Below are positions 1-10,400 of a DNA stretch of 64,000 nt, in pieces. The translations under genes were made by a program, and so were the position numbers. Origin of the DNA: Sciurus carolinensis (Eukaryota > Chordata > Mammalia > Rodentia > Sciuridae); the NCBI RefSeq assembly GCF_902686445.1, contig NC_062217.1, positions 172,339,598 to 172,403,597 on the forward strand. The letters run 5' to 3'. How positions within the stretch are numbered: position 1 is the first letter of the stretch; every line of letters begins with the position of its first letter. The notes under the pieces were generated by a model. That model was not told where the DNA came from and ran no database searches. It worked only from the letters and a program-made list of their open reading frames with translations.

Positions 1-230
1 CTGTAGTAAGATGACTGTGATTCATCAGGAAAAATACCAAAAATACCGAGGAGTGGCGTAGCTGGGTCCTGTGGTGGTTCCACGCCTGGGCTTTTGAGGA
101 GCCTCCATACTGGTGGTACTAATTTATAATCCTACCAGTGCAAAAGTCTTCCTTTTTCGCCACATCCTCCCCAGCATTTATCTTTGTTTGTATTCTTGAT
201 GGTTGAGGCAGCATTTTTTTAAAAACAGTT
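1..230 (-). mobile_element. L1 LINE 3' fragment, antisense
   Basis: The text runs through landmarks typical of the antisense L1 3' region: gaggagcctccatactggtg, then a cctaccagtgcaaaagtct-like stretch, then cgccacatcctccccagcat. I match these to the general L1 consensus from memory. No open frame survives. It lies in a PTPRE intron and the left edge is cut by the window. Confidence 0.6.
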
Positions 231-557
231 TCAAGATTTTTTTCCAAAGCCTCCTGGCTGTCTTTCACACTTATTTCCTGTTAGTTCCCCACTGAAAGAA
301 TGTAAGGCAGGCTTCAATTTTTTTAAAAAATGCATATAAACAAGGCAGATGAAGATTGAAGAGATGTTTTGAAACCATGGTAAAAAAAAAAATAAAAGCA
401 AGGTCATTATATCAGAACTCAAGGATAGAGTGATTGGTGTCATTATTTTTTAAAATATGAGGCTGAGATTACTAGAAGCCACAGCAAGAAAGGGGAAACA
501 ATAAGATTTATTGTTCTGTCTTAAATATATATTTTAATTGTAGATGGACACAGTACC

Positions 558-653
558 TTTATTTTGTTTATTTATTTGATGTGGTGCTGAGGATCAGACC
601 CAGTGCTTCACGCATGCTAGGCAAGCGCTCTGCCATGAGCCACAGCCCAGCCC
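558..653 (-). mobile_element. ID-type SINE
   Basis: Read on the minus strand this starts gggctgggctgtggctca, continues through gcgcttgcctagcatgcgtg and ends in an A-rich tail, the layout of the rodent tRNA-derived ID SINE. A degenerate CA-rich microsatellite follows at about 690-770. The element is intronic in PTPRE. Confidence 0.8.
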
Positions 654-1245
654 ATTTTATTGTCCCCTGCTTTCCTCTCTCCTGGATACACAGGCACATG
701 CACACACACCTGTACACCCGTGTGCACATGCCAACAGACACAGGCATGCACACACACACACCTCCAGACACACCATCCAGCCTTCTGTGGTCTGGGACCA
801 ATGAACTAAATCCATGGGCTCTCATCATGAGAACAAGAGGCTCTGAGGGAGTCTGGGGTCTCTAATGAATAGACACCCCCATCTTTTCTCCCCAAATTGA
901 GACATTTGGAGGGTGAAGGAGCTGTTGCTGATGACTGAGGACATGGGAGAAAAGTGGGTCTTTGCAGACAGAGCAGGGCATGCCCCTCCTTAAAATGGGT
1001 TGCATAGGACCAGCGTGGGGGACGCCGGGCCACTTGGGACCTGCCCAGCCCTGCCCTCTGCCCACTGCAAGAGCCGTGCTGTCGGGTCTAGAGCCAGCAG
1101 TGGTGAGCGCCAGGGCCCCACTGGGCCTTCTTCACTTTGATGGGCACTGACACCTGCATGAGCCCCCAGGCCAGGCCCTCAGGTGGAGATGTGGGTGGGC
1201 AGGGGGAAGGCCATCCCGCCCCTCACGTCTCAACGGGCCCCACAG

Positions 1246-1409
1246 CAGCTCGCTGAGGGCTGCAAAGCCCCGCGGCTGGTCTCGCAGCTGCACTTCACCA
1301 GCTGGCCGGACTTCGGAGTGCCTTTCACCCCCATCGGGATGCTCAAGTTCCTGAAGAAAGTGAGGACGCTCAACCCCTCGCATGCTGGGCCCATTGTGGT
1401 CCACTGCAG
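1246..1409 (+). CDS. PTPRE: PTPRE exon: D1 WPD loop to catalytic Cys
   Basis: The acceptor is ccccacag and the donor is gcag/gtatgc. It encodes [17 protein letters not shown] and then SWPDFGVPF, the mobile loop carrying the general-acid Asp. It ends at VVHC plus two bases of the Ser codon. The start could be 1249 if the second of two tandem CAGs is used as acceptor, which would remove one Gln. Confidence 0.95.
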
Positions 1410-4400
1410 GTATGCCAGGGCAGGGCTGGACCCCAAGAGCAGGCCATGGTGGGAAGCCTCACTCGTGACTTCCCAGTGGACAGTGGACAGTGGGACAGTG
1501 TCAGTGTGGCAGAGGGGCAGGCTGGGGGCGTGGCACAGATGTGCCGATCCTGAGTGGCAGTTCAGACAGCCCTGCGGGGAGAGAGCGGGAGGCAAGTTCA
1601 GGCCTCCCCCAGTACAGTCCACATAGCAGAGCCTGGCTTCTGTGGTTTTTGAGGAAGGACCCCAATACATAAAGCCATCCTAGCAGAGAGGCCCAGGCCC
1701 ATGGTGGGAGTGGGGCCATGGGCTTCCCCGGGGCCTTGCTCTCTGCTCCCCCAGGGACCTCATGATCCCTCAGATCCCAAGGGACAGAACCAGGATGACC
1801 TCCCTTGCCAGGACACAATTATACCCGTGATAACAAGAAGAAAATGTTTGGCAGCTGAGAAATTATCCATATAGCCTCATAGAAAGTGTCTGAGTCCCCA
1901 GAGAAGGTCACTAAGGTTGCAGCGCCCTCTGGTGGTCCCACCAGACTTATTCCTCAAGCACCAAGAGGTCTCACCCTGTGGCTTTGAGACAGGCCTCCTC
2001 AACTGTCCTGGAGCTGGGACCTCTTCCCAAGGCTCTCCCCAGACTCCTGACTTCAGGGGAATGTGACCCAAGAGGTGGCATCTTTCTTCTTCCCCAAAGT
2101 GCGGGCGTGGGCCGGACGGGCACCTTCATTGTGATTGACGCCATGATGGACATGATACACTCAGAGCAGAAGGTGGACGTCTTCGAGTTTGTGTCACGAA
2201 TCCGCAATCAGCGCCCTCAGATGGTTCAGACAGATGTGAGTGATGCCTTCCTGCCACCCTGGTCTGAGCTTCGCAGCGCGACCCCAGGGCCTTTGCCAGA
2301 GAGGCACATGTGGCTTACGGCTCTCCCATACTGGCCCAGGTGTTGACAGGCAGGTAGCACTCTAGAGCACCCTGAGCCTAGGCTTGGCTCCCATCACACT
2401 CTGCCCTTCCTCCCCTGGGCCCTGGGGACTGCCCTGCCTTGCCCTCTATGTCTTCATAGGCCATGGGTGACTATGCCCCCCAGGATGGCACCTGGTGTCC
2501 TCAGTTTACACCAGCATCTATCATCATCTTTTCTAAAGAACCTAAATGTCCAATCTCTATGACCATGAATATGACTTTTGCCCCTAACCTCCCTCCATGA
2601 GCAAACAGAAGAGAACAGCACGGGGCCCAGGGCAGAGTCGAGGCTGGGCACCCCTGGTCTCCCACAGGTGCAGTACACATTCATCTACCAAGCCTTGCTG
2701 GAGTACTACCTCTATGGGGACACCGAGCTGGACGTGTCCTCCCTGGAGAGACACCTGCAGACCCTGCACGGCACCACCACCCACTTTGACAAGATTGGGC
2801 TGGAAGAGGAGTTCAGAGTGAGTGGGCCAGGGTGCATCACCTCCTGGGGGGTGGCCGAGGAGAAGGAGCCAGTGTGACCCTTGAGATGAAGCCTCTCCAT
2901 CACTTATCCCCTTGGCTGACCCCAGAGGAGCAGGGCACATGCTGGGTCATGATTTCAAGGGAGAATACCAGGGGCTTTCAGAGCTCCGCGAGCGTATTTC
3001 TTAATGCTGAGGCAACTTCTTGGGAGGGAGACAGGTGTTCCCATGCCCAGGGGGCCCCTCTAGCAGCACTGTTTTGTGGCTGAACACTTTTCCCAGGAGT
3101 TGTAACTGTGTTGCTCTGTCCTTCTTGGCTGCAGAAATTGACCAATGTCCGGATTATGAAGGAGAACATGAGGACAGGCAACTTGCCAGCAAACATGAAG
3201 AAGGCCAGAGTCATCCAGATCATCCCCTGTAAGGCAGCCTGGCGCAGGTCTCCACCCTTCAGGGCCGGCGGGGCAGGGCCTGGACAGGCTGCTTTCAGTT
3301 GCTGAGAGCCTGCTGACCCTCCACCTCTGTAAGCCAGGGTCAGAGGCAGGTGCCCTCCAGACCCAGACTCCAGGCCCCTGGGCACTATTGCCAAATATTG
3401 AGAAGAACTTTCTGGGGCACTTAGGTAGCCCAGGTAGTCCAGGCGTGTCCCAGCCTGGGATGTGACCCAGAGACGGGGAGGCACCTGGCTGCCCTGCAGG
3501 GAGGACTCCAGGGAAGCTGAGAGGTTTGCCTCAGGCACGGCCTGGGTCCTCACTGTGCACCTCAGCAGAGGGGACAGTGAGTGTGGGTAGGCTATGCAGA
3601 TGGTCAGACGAGCCCAGGGCAGCTGGACCTTTCTAGGAAGAGACCTGTGGAGGGAAGACCCAGGCCCAGTGGAACTGGGGCTCTGGCAGCTGCTGACTCT
3701 GCGGGCAAGGGAGGCAAAGGTCAGCCTGGAAGTAGAATCCCCCATCTGGGGTCTTGCCAGTGGGGAAGAAAGAGAAACCAGGCAAAGAGTGGATGCTGCA
3801 GGCACCAAGGCACATGGGAGGGAGATGGGAGAGTACCCGGCCAGAGAAGATGGTGAGCGGTGTTGTGGACGATGTGCCCCTGACGGATCCACTGTTCAAT
3901 GAACACCTGCCATTCCAGCGCTGGAACAGGTGTGTTCTCACCGAGGTCACCTGTGCTGTGGACAGCCGCAGTTCCTGGGGCTGGGCAAACCTGCCCGCTC
4001 TGACTCGTGATTCGCTGTGGCCCCAGTAGCCTCAGGCCCGCAGTTCTGACTCCTGCTGGCCACACTCTCTGTATTCCTTAAACACAGTGGTTTTAATGCT
4101 CATAATTTGGTATGTTGCGAATGAGTTCATGGAAAATGAAAGCAATAACTAGATTATTTTCAGATCTTTCAAAAAAAAATCAAGGTTTTGCTGGCAGGAA
4201 AGTATCTGTACTCACTGAAGTTTAATGCCACTTGCAGATGACTTCAACCGAGTGATCCTCTCTATGAAACGGGGTCAGGAGTACACAGACTACATTAATG
4301 CATCCTTCATAGACGTAAGTACCACGTGTGCATGGTGTGCATGCACCTTCTTCCTGTGTGACCATACACTCTCACTTAGAAGGCACCGGCAAGTCTGCAG

Positions 4401-7400
4401 AAACTCAGCTGCTTGGTAGCCAAGCCACTTGTTTAAAGAAGAGCACGCTTGGAAATAGGCCGTAGACACGCTGCTGGGTCAGTGGCTGCTTCTCCACCCG
4501 GCTTCTGCTTTTCTCTACACATCTGTTACACACCAGCCACGCATCCAGTGCCTCGAGAGCTTCCTCCGGGGCGATTCCTGTGACTTGTACCTATGATATG
4601 GACAAGAGGATCATGTGTTCAGGCCACACAGGCACAACGTGTCTTTACGCACAATGGCATCTGCAGAAAAGCAGACAGGAAAGACCTTGCAGCCAAGCAT
4701 ACGTTAGCGTTTCCTTCGCAGTTGAGGAAATCGCCCCCCAGATATCAGTGAGGCCTTGGTGGAGCTGGGATTGAAGCACCTTCCTCGGGCTCCATGTCTA
4801 GGCCCTGCCCATGTCCCTGTCCCACCAATATGCAGTAGTTGGTAGTCCACAGTAGCCATTCAGAGGGGACCCAGGTGCTGGAGGTAGGGACCAGGTGTGT
4901 AGTGCTCAGGTAAAGTGGGCACCCCGGTCTGCTTCATGGGTGTGGGGATGTGCATGTGCACACATATTCGCAACTTGACTTTGGTGCAGGCCATGAAGAT
5001 CAAAGTCTCCCTCCTCAGGCCTGGGGCTGTCCTAAGTGCTCCTGGCAGGTGGTGACACCAGAGAAAAGGAAGTCCGATTCTAACCTCTGCTCCCCACTTG
5101 AAGGGCTACCGCCAGAAGGACTATTTCATCGCCACCCAGGGGCCCCTGGCACACACGGTGGAGGACTTCTGGAGGATGGTGTGGGAGTGGAAGTGCCACA
5201 CGATCGTGATGCTGACCGAGGTTCAGGAGCGAGAGCAGGTGAGCCACACCAGCCTCTTGGGTCCTCGGGGGCCATCTGCACACCTGCAGCCGCCACCGCC
5301 CCCCAGTGCAGATCTCACCTGCTTGTGTCCTGCAGGCCCCGCCAGGCAGCGGGGAGAGAGGTCGGAGATGAAGAGGGTTCCAGTCCACACTCTGCTTTTC
5401 TGGGGGTGGAGGGTGTGTTGGCGAAACTCCCCACTTGGCCTTAGTTCATCCCACCTGCCTCCAATCCTGCATCCTGTATCCGTCAGGACCACCACCTGTT
5501 GAAGAAAAAGGCAGACATCAGCACGTGTTCCCTGTTGATATTGTCCTAGTCAAATTCGAATCAAGCACGTTACTGTTTGTTTTCCCAGAAACCCACCCTC
5601 GGACCTCTTGTATTTGTTTAATAATGTGATAAACAGTCCTGAACCCCACAGAGCAGGCATCGCCTGGGTGACCGAGCTCACTCAGATACCACACAGTACA
5701 AGTCTGTTTACCTTAATGTCGAGAACAGGCAAATCCCGGGGGTCCAAAAGGAGACCAGCTGTTGCCAGGGCTGGAGGCGGGGAGGGGTGACGAAAACAGC
5801 TTACTTTGGCTGTGTCTGAGCTTTATATGAAGCGTAGTGTTGGCTATGGACTCCTCCAGGACTTGATGCTTCCACTCTGTGTGGGCTTCTGCTGACTTTC
5901 TGTGTTGACACCTCCTCCTGTGGCTCGCTCCTCATTTCATTACACTCCTGTACCCTTCTCCCACCACAGGCTTCGGGTGGGCAGCATTTTCCTGTTTTGC
6001 CAATGGTGCTGCCGTACCTTCTTGTCCACGTCTCACGCTGCACGAGGGCTGGGGTCTCCAGCGTGCCTCCATGCAGAGCACCTGCATGTGGATCTGCACG
6101 GTGATGCTTCCACACTAGTCTCCAGAGGGGTCCCCCGGGATGTTCTCAGTGCCCTGATCCTTGTCAGTAAATGGATGTAGACGCATCTCTTCCTGGTCCT
6201 GATTGCATCCTGGACCCTCCAGGGTGGAGCATGGCTCCCCACCTGCTCCAGCTATCCCCGTGTTCCTTCCTACAGGAAGTGTGCCCTTTCCTGATGATGT
6301 GTGAGACCCCTGTGGATACTCTTAATGCTCATCCCGGGTTGGCTTCATGCATTGCAAACATCTCACTGCAGTTTGTGGCCTGTCTTTTCACTTCTGATGA
6401 TGTTTATTGATGAAAAGAAGTGAATTTTACTCCAATCTGATGTTTCTAATTTTTGCCTCATGTTGGGCTAGCTCTTTGGGGGTCTTATTTAGTAAAACCT
6501 TCTGTACCCCAAAGTAAAAGAATATTTTCTTCTTCTAAGGGTTTTGCAGTCTTGTTTTTAGCCTTGAGTCTTAGCCGGCCCGAGTTTGTTTGTATGAAAG
6601 TTCCAGTACTATTATGGGATGCAGCCTGTATACTGCCACCCCTGGGAGGCACTGCAGTATTCATATCAGCCCTGCAGGGTAAGGGACAGGGATCCAGTTT
6701 TCTTTTTCTAGCTCTGTTTGTTGAATAATCTGTCCTTCCTGTCATTGAAGTTCCATGTGTGTGTCTGTTTCTAGATTCTATTCTGGGTCCCTGATCAACA
6801 GGCATTAATGGATATTCACATTCAGATACACATGTCATTTTCTTGGGCTGGTGAAATATCTTAAATGGTTTCAGAACAATTCTACATCATAAGATCAAAA
6901 GCACTGTCATGTATAACTAATTAGAACAAATAAAATAATTAAAAAAAAAAAAGCAGTAGGAGCCAGGTATTACCAGACTTAACATTTTATTTCATCTCTG
7001 AAGGATAAATGCTACCAGTACTGGCCGACAGAGGGCTCAGTAACTCATGGAGAAATAACCATTGAAATAAAGAGCGATACCCTTTCTGATGCCATCAGTA
7101 TACGAGACTTCCTGGTCACCTTCAATCAGGTATGGTCGCCCTGTCCTTCAGCTCCTGTAGACCGGGCATCCTAACTCGGGGATCTTCTTGTCATGGTGCC
7201 AGATCCGCCCTGCACCTGTTACCTGTCATGCTCTAGCCACGTTTTCCTGAGTCCCAGAGTGCATGAGTGGCTACCTGGTTATCCAGTGGCAGGTCTCCCA
7301 TTAAATCCATACCTCCTGGTGGTCACCTGCGTCCTTGCTGGAGGTCGAGGCTGTCAGGGCTGAGTGCAGACCCACCTGCAACACTCTCCCATCCCCCACG

Positions 7401-10400
7401 GGGCAGTACCCTCAGCAGCAAGCAGGAGAGGTGGGATGAGTGAAGCCACAGCGGCCTCTTGGGGCCCTCTGCCAGAGACCTCCTCAGACCCCCTCCAGAT
7501 CCCCTCCAGGTCCAGGGCTCTGATCACACTTGCAAAAACCCTCCCGGAACTGGGTCAGTAGGGTGAGATGGCTCACCTGTGTCTTGGTTCTGGATTCGAG
7601 CTGCCAGTCCCGGGGGTGACAGCTGCTGAGCATACGCTGGACTCACCTTCAGCCTCTGAGCCCCAAAATCTCAAGAGAGAGGACACCCTTCCCTGAGCAC
7701 AGCTGTCCTTCATTGTCTTGGGCCCAGGACTAGCCAGGCCCCTCGGACAGCCTAGGGGGTTGTTGGTGGCCACAGAGGGGCCAGGGAGGGCTCTGGGCCC
7801 TGCCAGACCCATGACAGGTCGGTTGGGCCCCGCGGGGCACAATCTGGCAGCGCTGAGACCCCTCTCCCGTGCAGCCCCTGGCCCGCCAGGAGGGGCAGGT
7901 CCGCACCGTGCGCCAGTTCCACTTCCACGGCTGGCCCGAGATCGGGATTCCGGCCGAGGGCAAAGGCATGATCGACCTCATCGCCGCGGTGCAGAAGCAG
8001 CAGCAGCAGACAGGGAACCACCCCATCACCGTGCACTGCAGGTGAGCGCGCCCGCAGACCACGCCGCCCCCGCTGCGGGGGAGCCGGAGCCCGGGAGGCT
8101 GCTCCGGGCAACTTGAGTCCCGAGGCTGTGTCCCCTTCCCTTACACACTTGCACACATGGTGTCACATAACGCATGAACGTCACGTGCAGTACACACACA
8201 GAAAGCACCTGCGGGAGGCTGGGGCTCATGGTCTTAGTCCTGAAAGTCGTTCCGGTTCATCCTGCTGTGCCGTCTGCAGGCCAAAGGACCATGGCGTGGG
8301 GGTGGGGGCTCAGCCCCTGAGGAGACCCCTCAAGGAGGCCTGTGGCCACCCTGGTCAGGGCCGGGGCAGAGGGACACCCCAGGGTAGAGTCCCTAGAGGC
8401 AGTGCGCACCCTCTTGAGGACTGTGACACGCACCCTGCAGAGGGCAGGAGGGTAAATCCGGAAGACCCGCCCTCCATAACCGTAACCCTAACCTGCTGGC
8501 AGGTGCTGTGGCCGCCCTCACAAAGTTCCTCCAAGAAGCATTCTGGGGTGTTTCCTTCTTGGTGGTGCTGATTTACTTCTAAAGCTGCGATTCTGTTTCA
8601 CTTCCCACTTCTCATGACCCGCCTTTCTGCCACTGCTGTCCCACATTATATGGCCACCAAAGCCCCTGCTTACCTAAGAGGGGTGGGACTCTCTCCCAGT
8701 GTGGGACTGCCTGAGTGCACTCCTGGCCTCACTGGGAGGCGGAGCACACACCTGGCTCTCAGTTCCGATGCCTTTGTAGAGGTCACTTAGAATAAACTGG
8801 AAAGGCAGATGTGGGAGAAGGCAACACAGCTGGTCAGGAGCCTCGGAACCTGGCCACACCAGGTTCTGGGGCCTTAGCTTCTGGAAGAGGCTGGGCAGTC
8901 TCCCTTCCTGTCGGCCTCTGGGAGGGCTCTCCTAAGAGCACCTGGCCCTCTCCTGCCCTGTCCAGCTGATCAAGCAAATGACCTTCCAAGCCAGTTGACT
9001 CCATCCTCACTGCTGGAAGTCTGAGGTCGGACCATCCTCAGTAGTGACCACCTGCTGTCTTTACACCCCTAAGTGCCACTTTTCAGGGTCCCCTGTTCCA
9101 GAAGACAGGCCTGCACAGTCAGGAGGGTGTGTGCCAGGATCCTCCTCCCTGGACCTGAACGGGAGTGTTTGCATTTCTAATGAGTTTCCAGGCGATGCTG
9201 AGCCCACTGCTCCCTGGGCCACCCTGGGGGAACCCCTGGTCTGCACAAGGAAAAAGGGAAATGCTTAAAAACATGTCCTGATTCATTTCACAAAACAGCT
9301 GCTCCCGTAATCAGGGAAGTGCTTTAGCAAGTGTATGTTTGCTGAATCTTGCTCAGAAACTAAGCTCCAGACAAAGATCACTCAAGATCCAGTCGAATTC
9401 TGATCCTTTCCAGTAAGGTCACCTCAGTGCTGGCGTGCAGGGGTGGCCGTACACCCTGAGTCTCTGCTCTGCGTGCAAGTTGAATGTTCACCCCCAAGTG
9501 CTTTCTGTCCACAGTGCGGGAGCTGGGCGCACAGGTACATTCATAGCCCTCAGCAACATTTTGGAACGAGTAAAAGCCGAGGGACTCTTGGATGTATTTC
9601 AAGCTGTGAAGAGCTTACGACTTCAGAGGCCGCACATGGTGCAAACCCTGGTAAGAACCTGAACGCTAAGGATGTTTCCAGAAGAGTGGAGGATTGTGTT
9701 GCGTGTCTGATGTCTGTTTCATGAAAGGAGCTCTGGCATAGGGAGGCAGAAGGTGCAATTCCTGGGGCAGGGGCCGCTCGCTGCAGCTTTCCACAGTGAA
9801 GCTGCAGGTCTTTCCTTCCTGGGTCTCATGCACATCTGTCCTGTGGGCAGGGCTCAAGAGGAGTGGCTCATCCACGAATTCCAATTGCATTTAAAAATCA
9901 CACATTATCAAGTTCAAAAGCAGCACTGAAATTGCTTGTCATTTCAACTTTACACCGTGGCATCTGGTCTGATTTCCTTGGCAGAGTCTCGCCTAACCCC
10001 AAGACCCCGCCCAGGGACTTAAGAGAGTCACCCTTAGGAGTGCCCTCCACATTCTCTTATGATATGTGCTTCCTGGTTTGGGAAGTGAGTCTCCCTCACC
10101 AAATTCAGTATGGGTGCTTGCTCAACCAGAGAGTACACTTTAAGGGCTGTGGAAGCTCATTATTTTCCCCAAAGGTCCCTGTTTAGGACTTTTCCTCCCT
10201 GCCTGCTCCACACTAGTACAATCCTGGCTTGAGCAGGCTGCTCCCCACTGAGAGACAGGAGGGAGGGCACCTTCCCACAGCCACGGAGACCACTGAGCCA
10301 AGGACAGGTGTCCCCTCCCCCCAGGCAGGCCACGCCCAGGTTCTCTGCCCTGGCTGCAGTGGACACTCACCCGGGGACTTTGACAGGCCTCCACTTGCCC

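Noticed and set aside
2978..3892. 304-codon minus-strand frame in PTPRE
   Set aside because: It runs across a real PTPRE exon and introns in a GC-rich area, with no similarity, promoter or splice logic.
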